Assembly: GCF_900142575.1 (NCBI RefSeq) | Contig: NZ_FRBI01000005.1 | Span: 124,001 to 188,000 of the forward strand | DNA from: Actinacidiphila paucisporea | GTDB lineage: Bacteria; Actinomycetota; Actinomycetes; Streptomycetales; Streptomycetaceae | Direction of reading: 5' to 3' | Length of the DNA: 64,000 nt | Shown here: positions 25,630 through 33,899 of the stretch, piece after piece | Numbering within the stretch: position 1 is the stretch's first letter | Layout: each line of letters opens with the position of its first letter | Made by a program: the position numbers and the translations under genes | Notes under the pieces: generated by a model | The model's database searches: none | What the model was told of the DNA's origin: nothing | Seen by the model: only the letters and a program-made list of their open reading frames with translations

Positions 25630-27399
25630 TCAGGGTGCGCGGACGGAGTAGAGCATGACGTAGGCGCCGTAACAGGCGGTGAGGGTGCCCAGGCCGGCCG
25701 TGACGGCGATCGGCGTGAGGCGTTTGCGAGCCTGGGACAGTCCTGTTGCGACGGGGATCAGCAGCGGGAAGGCCGGGAGCAGGAAGCGGCCGCGGGATGA
25801 CCAGTGCCCTGTGTCGCCAAGCGCTATGGCGGTGATGATCAAGCTGTAGATCACGAGTGGAAGTGGCTGCCGTTGGGCGATGGTCACCGCCAGAAGTATC
25901 AGGCCTGCGACGAGGAGCAGCGCGGTGATCGAGAAGGACAGGTGGGCCGATGGGTCGCGGGTGAACAGGCCGCGGAACTGGCCGGCAGTGTGGATCCCGA
26001 AGTCGAAGCGCGAGTTCCACATGGACTGGATGCGGAAGTAGGCCCGCCAGTCGTGCATCCGCCGGCCGGTCCAGGCGATGAAGCCCAGCCAGCCCAGCGG
26101 TGCGGCGACGAACGCGGTGACCGGTTGCCACAACCGCATAGGCGCCGGGCCGGACGCCTGCGCCTGCGCGGGAGGCGGGTCCGGTACCGCGGATGCCCGG
26201 CGCCGCCGGTGGCGTTGGACGACCTCATGGCAGGCCGCCGCCATGACCGCGACCGCGACCGCGACCCCGGCGGGGCGGGTCAGCCCCGCCGCCACGGACA
26301 ACGCGGCGGCCGCCGGCCATTTGTGTCTCAGGACCGCCAGGAGTGCCCAGGCGGCCAGTGCGGTGAACGCGGCCTCGCTGTATCCGGCGCTCTCCACCAC
26401 GGCCAGGGGCGCGATGCCCCACAGCACCGTCGTCAACACGGCCACGCGACGGCCGTAGCAGTAGGCGGTGACCGCGTGGATGCCCCAGGCCGCTACCAGG
26501 GCGCAGGCGCCGACCACGAGCAGCGCGGCTCCGCCCCATCCCGCCACGGGCAGGGCGGTGTGCACCGCCTTGATCAGGGCCGGATACAGGGGGAAGAACG
26601 CGAGGTTGCTGCGGGGGGAAGGGTGTCCGGCCGCCACGGGCGGGTGGAGGGAGTGGTCGTAGCCGTGCCGGGCGATGTCGATGTACCAGGCGGCATCCCA
26701 GTGCACGGCCAAGCGGTGCAAGGTGTGGCGCGGCGTCCCGGAGCCGAGCAGCACCAGTGCCAGCAGGCTGCCGGTCCGGGCGGCGATGAACGCCAGGATG
26801 CCGGGCGTCGCCGACCGCAGGGACGCACGTGCCTCGTCCAGGAACGATCCGGGCGGACCCGCCCTGCGCGGCCAACCTGCCGTGCCCGAGGCCCGTACGG
26901 CGCCTTTCCGCCCGGGCGCCCCGCGGCTCCCGGGCTGCGACGCCCCGGGCGACTCGGGGAGCACCCGGAACACCCAGATCCGGTAGGACCAGAAGCGGAA
27001 CAGCGTCGCGAGGGCTATCCCGGAGAACTTGAAGACGTTGCTCTGCAGCGGGGAGTCCCAGCCGAAGCCGTACGTCGCCACGGCGAGTACGCCGTTCTCG
27101 ATCAGCAGCCCGATGGCGCTGAACACCAGGAAGAGCCCGATCTCGCGAGCACGGCGGCTTTTGTCCCGGTCCCGGTAGGTGAAGTAGCGGAAGCCCACGT
27201 AGTTGACGGCGATCGACACGACGGTGGCGATGATGCCCGCCGGCACGACCGCGATCGACGTGAGGTGCCGGACGAGGTTGAAGGTCAGCAGGTTCACCGC
27301 CACGCCGGTGCCCCCCACGACCGCGAACCTCGCCACTTCCCGCGCGAGAGGACTCCAAGCCGCTGTACTCACCTCGGCACGCCTGTCTCGTACAGACAT
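25630..27399 (-). CDS. GtrA-like flippase domain fused to PIG-V-type mannosyltransferase
   Basis: A 589-residue membrane protein with two parts. Residues about 20-150 are a GtrA domain of four TM helices (RFAVVGGTGVAVNLLTFNLV, VVSIAVNYVGFRYFTYRDRD), a family moving polyprenyl-phosphate sugars across the membrane. After a basic Gly/Pro linker, residues about 190-589 form a GT-C glycosyltransferase with many TM helices (HWDAAWYIDIARHGYD containing the catalytic-type Asp, FFPLYPALI, GLTRPAGVA), like PIG-V mannosyltransferases. Together they suggest flipping and use of a lipid-linked mannose donor for cell-surface glycosylation. The ATG at 27399 has GAGGA seven bases upstream. Confidence 0.85.
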   Translation of the reverse strand: MSVRDRRAEVSTAAWSPLAREVARFAVVGGTGVAVNLLTFNLVRHLTSIAVVPAGIIATVVSIAVNYVGFRYFTYRDRDKSRRAREIGLFLVFSAIGLLIENGVLAVATYGFGWDSPLQSNVFKFSGIALATLFRFWSYRIWVFRVLPESPGASQPGSRGAPGRKGAVRASGTAGWPRRAGPPGSFLDEARASLRSATPGILAFIAARTGSLLALVLLGSGTPRHTLHRLAVHWDAAWYIDIARHGYDHSLHPPVAAGHPSPRSNLAFFPLYPALIKAVHTALPVAGWGGAALLVVGACALVAAWGIHAVTAYCYGRRVAVLTTVLWGIAPLAVVESAGYSEAAFTALAAWALLAVLRHKWPAAAALSVAAGLTRPAGVAVAVAVMAAACHEVVQRHRRRRASAVPDPPPAQAQASGPAPMRLWQPVTAFVAAPLGWLGFIAWTGRRMHDWRAYFRIQSMWNSRFDFGIHTAGQFRGLFTRDPSAHLSFSITALLLVAGLILLAVTIAQRQPLPLVIYSLIITAIALGDTGHWSSRGRFLLPAFPLLIPVATGLSQARKRLTPIAVTAGLGTLTACYGAYVMLYSVRAP

Positions 27400-27415
27400 G
27401 GAGACGTCCTCGTGG

Positions 27416-27613
27416 CTAGGCGGTCGGCAACAGGACGCTGCGGTGCGCGCTGGTGCCGCGGACGAACCGCGGGCTGCGGTGGGCCCGGGAGGGGGCAGCC
27501 GATCCGTGCCCTGAGCAGGCGACGGGCGCGAACCCTCGCACGCCCGGCGGCACGGGCACCGCTGCTGCGCTCGGCGTCGCGAGAGAAAGGATCCGGTTTC
27601 GGGTCAGGGCCAT
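27416..27613 (-). CDS. Small ORF with strong ribosome site; possible secreted-protein remnant
   Basis: A 65-codon frame starting at an ATG preceded by AAAGGAGGAG, one of the strongest ribosome sites in the window. It begins MALTRNRILSLATPSAAAV, similar to the start of the fasciclin protein at 28026 (MALSRTSLTTAIAAAAVA), and continues with a poorly hydrophobic Pro-rich stretch and no domain. It could be a small secreted peptide, or the decayed 5' end of a duplicated secreted-protein gene. Not recognised. Confidence 0.35.
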   Translation of the reverse strand: MALTRNRILSLATPSAAAVPVPPGVRGFAPVACSGHGSAAPSRAHRSPRFVRGTSAHRSVLLPTA

Positions 27614-28025
27614 GTCCTCTCCTCCTTTTCCACTGCGGGAAGACAATGCGCGGTCGCGCGAGATGCGGTGGGGGATGGAGGCCCGGTCGGACTGCACCCG
27701 AGCGGGCGGTGCCGCGCTACTGCAGGTGCGCCTGAGGCCATCCCTTCGAGGGTGGCAGCGCCCGGCTGTTCTCGCACCATTTGCTCGCGCAGGCCACGGC
27801 CGCGCAGGTCTTCCAGGACCGCGTCCATCTGGTCGTCGAGCAGTGTCCAGGTCCGTGTCAGCCGCCGACGTGCGGACGTACCGGCCTGTGGCTACCTTCT
27901 GTGTGGGGGGACAAGAAACCGGACCACGTCTCTCTCGCAGGCAGAACCCCTTCTACGGGGACACGGCCCACAGGTGGCAAACGCTTCGCCCCTGGGCCTC
28001 CGCCTGCTCATGGAGGTGCGATTCC
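27614..28025. other. Intergenic region upstream of the fasciclin gene
   Basis: About 410 bp with no convincing gene. A minus-strand frame around 27604-27828 encodes a helical stretch (MDAVLEDLRGRGLREQMV) that looks like a gene fragment but has no ribosome site. The right end must contain the fasciclin promoter; no clear -10/-35 pair was recognised. Confidence 0.4.
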
Positions 28026-28646
28026 ATGGCACTGTCACGTACCAGCCTCACCACCGCGATAGCGGCCGCCGCCGTCGCCATCCCGCTGAGCATCGGCGGC
28101 CTCGCGCCCGCGGCCCACGCGCAGACCAGCTCACCCTCGCCCAGCCCCTCGGGAACCTCGACCACCTCCTCCGGCGTCTTCGGACCCGGCTGCTCCTCGC
28201 TGCCCAAGACCGGCGCCGGCAGCGCGGCGGTCATGGCCAAGCAGAAGGTCGTGGCCGCAGCGACCGGGAACCCCCAGCTGAGCATCCTGGTCGGCTACGT
28301 CAACCGAGCCAAGCTCGCCAACACGCTCGACACGTCGAAGGACATCACCTTGTTCGCGCCCACGAACGCCGCCTGGCAGAAGCTGTCGTCCTCCCAGCGC
28401 ACCGCCCTGGCCAACAATCCAACGCAGCTGAAGAAGGCGCTGGAATACCACGTGGTGAAGCAGCACGTGACGAAGGCGGAACTGCCCAACGGCTCGTTCA
28501 CCACCCTCGAGGGCTCCAAGCTCACGACCTCCGGCTCCGGCACGAGCTTCAAGGTCAACAAATCGGCCGACATCGTCTGCGGCAACATCCCCACCGCGAA
28601 CGCCACCGTCTACCTCGTCGACACCGTCCTGATGCCGCCCAGCTGA
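28026..28646 (+). CDS. Secreted fasciclin (FAS1) domain protein
   Basis: A 206-residue precursor: signal peptide (AAAAVAIPLSIGGLAPAAHAQ, cleavage after AHA), a Ser/Pro/Thr linker and one FAS1 domain (VGYVNRAKLANTLDTSKDIT, FAPTNAAWQKL, LEYHVVKQHV, NATVYLVDTVLMPP). FAS1 proteins mediate adhesion or matrix interactions outside the cell. GGAGGTG precedes the ATG at 28026 by seven bases. The mature protein has two cysteines that could form a disulfide. Confidence 0.9.
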   Translation: MALSRTSLTTAIAAAAVAIPLSIGGLAPAAHAQTSSPSPSPSGTSTTSSGVFGPGCSSLPKTGAGSAAVMAKQKVVAAATGNPQLSILVGYVNRAKLANTLDTSKDITLFAPTNAAWQKLSSSQRTALANNPTQLKKALEYHVVKQHVTKAELPNGSFTTLEGSKLTTSGSGTSFKVNKSADIVCGNIPTANATVYLVDTVLMPPS

Positions 28647-28836
28647 ACCGGGGCGGATCGGCCCGGTGCGCCAGTGCGGACCTTCCGTACTGCCGCACCG
28701 GGCCTCGGCCGCCCGACCGCCGGCTGCTGCGGAGCGCCGCCGTCGACGCAACCGCCCACGCCGCCGGCCCAGACGGCCCCCAGCCGCCGACGCTCACCCG
28801 TGTCCGAGCTCGACCCCGGCCTGACCTGGCCCGACA

Positions 28837-28882
28837 CGACAAGAAGGTCGGCACCATGACCATGGTGCCGACCTTCTCGTCG
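28837..28882. terminator. 46-nt near-perfect palindrome downstream of fasciclin and tRNA-Leu
   Basis: The left arm starts CGACAAGAAGGTCGGCACC and the right arm ends GGTGCCGACCTTCTCGTCG; the halves pair over 22 bp with one mismatch and a minimal loop. It is 190 bp after the fasciclin stop and 35 bp beyond the tRNA-Leu 3' end on the other strand, so it can terminate both. There is no U-tract. Confidence 0.7.
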
Positions 28883-28916
28883 GTGCGATAGGACACCATT
28901 CGTCGGTGTCCCGCTG

Positions 28917-29000
28917 TGCGCGAGGGGGGAGTTGAACCCCCACGCCCTTTCGGGCACTGGAACCTGAATCCAGCGCGTCTGCCTATTCCGCCACCCGCGC
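28917..29000 (-). tRNA. tRNA-Leu (anticodon CAG)
   Basis: Class II tRNA of 84 nt without encoded CCA. The acceptor GCGCGGG pairs with CTCGCGC (one G-U), the anticodon stem CTGGA/TCCAG encloses loop TTCAGGT (anticodon CAG, reading CUG), the variable arm GCCCGAAAGGGC forms a stem, and the T-arm is GGGGG-TTCAACT-CCCCC. CUG is a major leucine codon in this GC-rich genome. Confidence 0.93.
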
Positions 29001-29412
29001 ATGGGTGCTGCCGTTCGATACTCACACATCCGGTGGACTGTTCGGTCCGGTGAGGTGGGAGTGCCTTCCGACATGCAGAAGATTAGCACGGGGCGTGGGG
29101 TGGAATCACATCTGTTCGGCCTGAGGGCGGCCAGGCTGGGAAGCAGGTGAAGGGGCGGCGCAATGGCGGGCCGTCGGGATGGAGGGAGTCGGCGCGGGTG
29201 GGCCCGGCGGTGCGCGACACTGGAGAGCACCGAGCACGGGGTCGCATCTACCATCGCAGTGGGCAGGGGGAGGGAAAGCGCGGCGGGTGTGAGGGTTGAC
29301 ACTGGCCTGTCCAGGGTGATCGGGGAACCACAGGATTTTCCCGCGCGTGGATACGATCAGTAAGCAGTATCGGATTCGACTCGGATGATGGCCCCGAGGA
29401 GGGAGGTGCCCC
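29001..29412. other. Intergenic region upstream of the fhaA operon
   Basis: About 410 bp between tRNA-Leu and fhaA, holding the promoters of both. A TTGACA hexamer is at 29296-29301 but no matching -10 at 17-18 bp is clear; a TACGAT hexamer is further on, near 29350. No gene recognised. Confidence 0.4.
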
Positions 29413-30321
29413 GTGGGAGTACTGAAGCGCTTTGAGCAGCGGCTGGAAGGCATGGTGAACGGCACCTTCGCCAAGGTGTTCAAGAGCGAGGTGCAACCCG
29501 TCGAGATCGCGGGCGCGCTGCAGCGCGAGTGCGACAACAACGCCACGATCTGGAACCGGGACCGCACGGTGGTGCCCAACGACTTCATCGTCGAGCTGAG
29601 CACCCCCGACTTCGAGCGGCTGAGCCCGTACGCGGTGCAGTTGGGCGACGAGCTGGCCGGGATGGTCCGCGACTACGCCAAGCAGCAGCGCTACACGTTC
29701 ATGGGCACCATCAAGGTGCACCTGGAGCGGGCCGCCGACCTCGACACCGGCCTGTACCGGGTGCGCAGCCGCACTCTCGCGTCCAGCGAGTCCCAGTTCC
29801 CGCAGGACCAGCAGCAGGGCCAGTACGGCCAGCCGGCCCAGCGCTCCCCGCAGCAGCCGCCGTATCCGCAGGCAGTCCAGGACCGGCAGCCGCAGGGTTA
29901 CCAGCAGCCGCCCCGCGCCCCCTTCCCGGCGGCCGGCGGCCGCCCGGCGACCCCGCCGCCGATGCCCGCGGCCCCGCCGCCCGCCGGCGGCCGCCCGCCG
30001 GCGGGCGTCACCCGGCTGCCCGGCACCGGCGCCCCGGCCGGCACCCGGCACTGGATCGAGATCAACGGCACCCGGCACCAGATCACCAGGGGCACCCTGG
30101 TGCTCGGCCGCTCCACCGAGGCGGACGTCCGGGTGGACGACCCGGGCGTATCACGCAAACACTGCGAGATCAGAGTGGGCACGCCGTCCCTGGTGCAGGA
30201 TCTCGGATCGACAAACGGCATCGTGGTGGACGGGCAGCACACCCAGCGCGCTACGCTCCGCGACGGCTCCCGCATTGTCGTGGGGAGCACCACCATCGTC
30301 TACCGGCAAGCCGAAGGGTGA
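29413..30321 (+). CDS. fhaA: FHA-domain protein FhaA (DUF3662-FHA)
   Basis: A 302-residue protein. The N-terminal DUF3662 domain (about 1-120: FEQRLEGMVNGTFAKVF, VQPVEIAGALQRECD, YTFMGTIKVHLE) is followed by a Gln/Pro-rich linker and a C-terminal FHA phosphothreonine-binding domain (LGRSTEADVRVDDPGVSRKH, DLGSTNGIVVDG). In Mycobacterium, FhaA couples PknB signalling to peptidoglycan synthesis through the MviN pseudokinase. The GTG at 29413 follows GGGAGG. First gene of the six-gene block ending at pknB. Confidence 0.94.
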   Translation: MGVLKRFEQRLEGMVNGTFAKVFKSEVQPVEIAGALQRECDNNATIWNRDRTVVPNDFIVELSTPDFERLSPYAVQLGDELAGMVRDYAKQQRYTFMGTIKVHLERAADLDTGLYRVRSRTLASSESQFPQDQQQGQYGQPAQRSPQQPPYPQAVQDRQPQGYQQPPRAPFPAAGGRPATPPPMPAAPPPAGGRPPAGVTRLPGTGAPAGTRHWIEINGTRHQITRGTLVLGRSTEADVRVDDPGVSRKHCEIRVGTPSLVQDLGSTNGIVVDGQHTQRATLRDGSRIVVGSTTIVYRQAEG

Positions 30322-30331
30322 AGCGGGGCCA

Positions 30332-30856
30332 ATGTCAGAGCTGACCCTGACGGTCATGCGGTTGGGTTTCCTCGCCGTTCTGTGGCTGTTCGTGATCGTC
30401 GCGGTGCAGGTCATCCGCAGCGACCTCTTCGGGACCCGGGTGACCCAGCGCTCCGGGCGCCGCGGTGAGACCGCGGCACGCCCGCCGCAGCAGCGCCAGC
30501 AGGCCGCGGCGCAGGACCGGCGCGGCCAGCAGCCGGCGCAGAACGGCCGGCAGCGCCGGGGCGCCCCCACCAAGCTGGTGGTTGCCGAGGGTTCGCTCGC
30601 GGGCACCACGGTGGCGCTGCAGGGCCAGACCATCACGCTGGGCCGCGCGCATGACTCGACGATTGTCCTCGATGACGACTACGCGTCCAGCCGGCATGCC
30701 AGGATCTACCCGGACCGCGACGGCCAGTGGATCGTCGAGGACCTCGGATCCACGAACGGCACCTATCTCGACCGGAACCGGCTGACCACGCCGACGCCGG
30801 TCCCGCTGGGTGCGCCGATCCGCATCGGCAAGACCGTCATCGAGCTGCGGAAGTAG
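30332..30856 (+). CDS. fhaB: FHA-domain membrane protein FhaB (FipA)
   Basis: A 174-residue protein: one N-terminal TM helix (VMRLGFLAVLWLFVIVAVQVI), a basic Gln-rich linker, then an FHA domain (ITLGRAHDSTIVLDDDYASSRH, DLGSTNGTYLDRNR). It recognises a phosphothreonine, most likely on proteins modified by the kinase encoded downstream. Ten bases after fhaA. In mycobacteria the equivalent interacts with FtsZ and FtsQ. Confidence 0.93.
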   Translation: MSELTLTVMRLGFLAVLWLFVIVAVQVIRSDLFGTRVTQRSGRRGETAARPPQQRQQAAAQDRRGQQPAQNGRQRRGAPTKLVVAEGSLAGTTVALQGQTITLGRAHDSTIVLDDDYASSRHARIYPDRDGQWIVEDLGSTNGTYLDRNRLTTPTPVPLGAPIRIGKTVIELRK

Positions 30857-30943
30857 TCGCACAATGGGCGAGCGGAGCCACGACGCGCGAGCGAGAGGGT
30901 GGGCAGCGTGCGGATGTACCCGGAGCCGACGGGGGAGGTGCGC

Positions 30944-32494
30944 ATGTCTCTGAGCCTGCGTTTCGCCGCCGGTTCGCACAAGGGCATGATCCGCGAGGGG
31001 AACGAGGACTCCGGCTACGCCGGCCCCCGTCTGCTCGCGATCGCCGACGGCATGGGCGGCCAGGCCGCCGGCGAGGTCGCCTCCTCCGAGGTGATCTCCA
31101 CCATTGTCACGCTTGACGACGACATTCCCGGTTCGGACATCCTCACGTCGCTGGGTACGGCCGTGCAGCGCGCCAACGACCAGCTGTTGCAGATGGTCCA
31201 GGAGGACCCGCAGCTGGAGGGCATGGGCACCACCCTGACCGCGCTGCTGTGGACCGGCCAGCGCCTCGGCCTGGTGCATGTCGGCGACTCGCGTGCGTAC
31301 CTGCTGCGCGACGGCGTCCTCACCCAGATCACCCAGGACCACACCTGGGTGCAGCGGCTGGTGGACGAGGGCCGGATCACCGAGGAGGAGGCCACCACCC
31401 ACCCGCAGCGCTCCCTGCTGATGCGCGCGCTGGGCAGTGGCGAGCGGGTCGAGCCCGACCTGTCCATCCGCGAGGTCCGGGTCGGCGACCGCTATCTCAT
31501 CTGCTCCGACGGCCTGTCGGGGGTGGTCAGCCACCAGACGCTGGAAGACACCCTTGCCGGCTACCAGGCGCCGCACGAGACCGTGCAGGAGCTGATCCAG
31601 CTCGCGCTGCGCGGCGGCGGCCCCGACAACATCACCTGCATCGTCGCCGACGTCCTGGACACCGACGACGGCGACACGCTGGCCGCGCAGCTCAACGACA
31701 CCCCGGTGGTGGTCGGCGCGGTCGCCGACACCCAGCTGCCGCTCAGCGACGCCCGCCATCTGCAGACCCCGGCAGGCCGCGCGGCCGAGCTGGGCCGTAC
31801 CCCCCATCAGGCCGGTCCGGCCGGCGCCTTCGGGCCGCCCGGTAGCGGCGACCCGGTGCCGGGCGGCCTCAGCGCCCCGCTGGGCAGCTTCGGCGGCCAC
31901 GACGACTCCGACTTCGACAAGCCGGCGGGCCGCAAGTGGCCCAAGCGCACACTGGTCGGCGTCGCCGTGCTGGCGGTGGTGGCCGGTGGTCTGTACGCCG
32001 GTTACGCCTGGACGCAGACGCAGTACTACGTCGGGGCCAAGGACGACCATGTCGCCGTCTACCAGGGCATCGACCAGAAGCTGGCCTGGATCAACCTGTC
32101 GAAGGTGCACAAGGACCGCACCGATATCGAACTCAAGTACCTTCCGGCGTATCAGCGCGACCAGGTCGAAAGCACCATCGCACTGAGCAGTCTCGGCCAG
32201 GCCGACGACAAGGCCGACGAGCTGGCGAGGCAGGCCTCCGCGTGCAAGGAGGTCGCCGACGCGGCGAAGAAGGTCCAGCAGCAGCTGCCGAAGCCGAGCG
32301 GCAAGACCGGCGGCGCGGCCACCGCCCCCGTCGGCGGCGCGGCCGTCACCACGGCCAAGAACCCCACGCCGACGATCAGCCCGACCGTCGCCCCGACGAC
32401 CATCCCGACCACCGCCCCGACATCGGCGCCGACGTCGACGCCCTTGTCGGACGAGCAGAAGCTGCGCCAGAACTGCACCACGGGCCAGCCGTAA
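30944..32494 (+). CDS. pstP: PP2C-type Ser/Thr phosphatase PstP, membrane-anchored
   Basis: About 516 residues. Cytoplasmic PP2C domain (1-240) with the metal-binding GNEDSGYAG, IADGMGGQAAGE, VGDSRAYLLRDG, LMRALGSG, ICSDGLSG and GGGPDNITCIV motifs; a linker; one TM helix (about 330-355); and an extracellular C-terminal domain ending in a Thr/Pro-rich stretch. It reverses PknB phosphorylation. The ATG at 30944 has GGGGGAGGTG upstream; in-frame GTGs and an ATG upstream would add up to 15 residues (MYPEPTGEVR), and that longer form is also plausible. Confidence 0.93.
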   Translation: MSLSLRFAAGSHKGMIREGNEDSGYAGPRLLAIADGMGGQAAGEVASSEVISTIVTLDDDIPGSDILTSLGTAVQRANDQLLQMVQEDPQLEGMGTTLTALLWTGQRLGLVHVGDSRAYLLRDGVLTQITQDHTWVQRLVDEGRITEEEATTHPQRSLLMRALGSGERVEPDLSIREVRVGDRYLICSDGLSGVVSHQTLEDTLAGYQAPHETVQELIQLALRGGGPDNITCIVADVLDTDDGDTLAAQLNDTPVVVGAVADTQLPLSDARHLQTPAGRAAELGRTPHQAGPAGAFGPPGSGDPVPGGLSAPLGSFGGHDDSDFDKPAGRKWPKRTLVGVAVLAVVAGGLYAGYAWTQTQYYVGAKDDHVAVYQGIDQKLAWINLSKVHKDRTDIELKYLPAYQRDQVESTIALSSLGQADDKADELARQASACKEVADAAKKVQQQLPKPSGKTGGAATAPVGGAAVTTAKNPTPTISPTVAPTTIPTTAPTSAPTSTPLSDEQKLRQNCTTGQP

Positions 32495-32516
32495 CACCAG
32501 GAGGGGTCGGCTCGAC

Positions 32517-33899
32517 ATGAGCGCCAGCAATACCACCACCATCACGTCGATCGGCGCTCCCAACCGCCGCAACACCGAGCTCGCCCTGCTCGTCTTCGCC
32601 GTCGCCATCCCGGTCTTCGCCTACGCGAACGTCGGCCTGGCCAAGAACGGCTCGGTGCCGGCGGGCCTGCTCGGTTACGGCGTCGGCCTCGGTCTGCTGG
32701 CGACGGTGACCCACCTGCTGGTGCGCAAGTTCGCGCCGTACGCCGACCCGCTGATGCTGCCGATCGCCACCCTGCTCAACGGCCTCGGCCTGGTGCTGAT
32801 CTGGCGGCTGGACCAGGAGCCGTCCCTGGGCTCCGCGATGGCGCCCAAGCAGCTGATGTGGTCGACCTTCGGCGTGGTGCTCTTCGTACTGGTGCTGGTC
32901 CTGGTCAAGGACCACCGCATCCTCCAGCGCTATACCTACATCTCGATGGTGCTCGCGCTGGTCCTGCTGGTGCTGCCGGTGTTCTTCCCGCCCGTCTACG
33001 GCGCCCGGATCTGGATCAGCCTGCCCGGCATCGGCTCCCTCCAGCCGGGCGAGTTCGCGAAGATCATCATCACGGTCTTCTTCGCCGGCTACCTGATGGT
33101 CAAGCGGGACGCCCTGGCGCTCGCCAGCCGCCGGGTGATGGGCCTGTACCTGCCGCGCGGCCGGGACCTCGGCCCGATCCTGGTGATCTGGGCGGTCAGC
33201 CTGCTGATCCTGGTCTTCGAGACCGACCTGGGCACCTCGCTGCTCTTCTTCGGCCTGTTCGTGATCATGCTGTACGTGGCGACCGAGCGCACCAGCTGGA
33301 TCGTCTTCGGCCTGCTGCTCAGCTCGGCCGGCGCGGTCGCGGTCGCGTCCTCCGAGCCGCACGTGAAGATCCGCGTGCAGGACTGGCTGCACCCGCTGGC
33401 CCTGCAGAACGGCGCGGTGACCGAGACCGCGCAGGCCCGCTACGCCTTCGGTTCCGGCGGGCTGTTCGGCTCGGGACTCGGCCAGGGCTACTCGCGGCTG
33501 ATCCACGGCATCGCGCCCAAGAGCGACTACATCCTCGCCACGGTCGGCGAGGAGCTGGGCCTGGCAGGCCTGATGGCGGTGCTGCTCCTCTACGGGCTGC
33601 TGATCGAGCGCGGTATACGCACCGCGCTCGCGGCCCGCGACCCGTTCGGCAAGCTGTTGGCGATCGGCCTGTCCGGCGGCTTCGCGCTCCAGGTCTTCGT
33701 GGTCGCCGGCGGTGTGACCGGGCTCATCCCGCTGACCGGTATGACCATGCCTTTCATGGCCCAGGGAGGTTCCTCGGTGATCGCCAACTGGGCCTTGGTC
33801 GCGATCCTGCTGAGGATCAGCGACACCGCCCGGCGGCCGGCCCCGAGCCCCGCCCCCTCCCCCGACGCCGAAGCGACCCAGGTGGTGCGTAACCAGTGA
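32517..33899 (+). CDS. RodA/FtsW family SEDS peptidoglycan glycosyltransferase
   Basis: A 460-residue polytopic protein with about ten TM helices. SEDS hallmarks: YGARIWISLPGIGSLQPGEFAKI, FETDLGTSLLFFGLF, QARYAFGSGGLFGSGLGQGYS, SDYILATVGEELG and the TGMTMPFMAQGGSS C-terminal motif. SEDS proteins polymerise lipid II with a class B penicillin-binding protein; here that partner, pbpA, is the next gene, overlapping by GTGA. In Streptomyces this copy usually acts in aerial or spore wall growth. Confidence 0.93.
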   Translation: MSASNTTTITSIGAPNRRNTELALLVFAVAIPVFAYANVGLAKNGSVPAGLLGYGVGLGLLATVTHLLVRKFAPYADPLMLPIATLLNGLGLVLIWRLDQEPSLGSAMAPKQLMWSTFGVVLFVLVLVLVKDHRILQRYTYISMVLALVLLVLPVFFPPVYGARIWISLPGIGSLQPGEFAKIIITVFFAGYLMVKRDALALASRRVMGLYLPRGRDLGPILVIWAVSLLILVFETDLGTSLLFFGLFVIMLYVATERTSWIVFGLLLSSAGAVAVASSEPHVKIRVQDWLHPLALQNGAVTETAQARYAFGSGGLFGSGLGQGYSRLIHGIAPKSDYILATVGEELGLAGLMAVLLLYGLLIERGIRTALAARDPFGKLLAIGLSGGFALQVFVVAGGVTGLIPLTGMTMPFMAQGGSSVIANWALVAILLRISDTARRPAPSPAPSPDAEATQVVRNQ

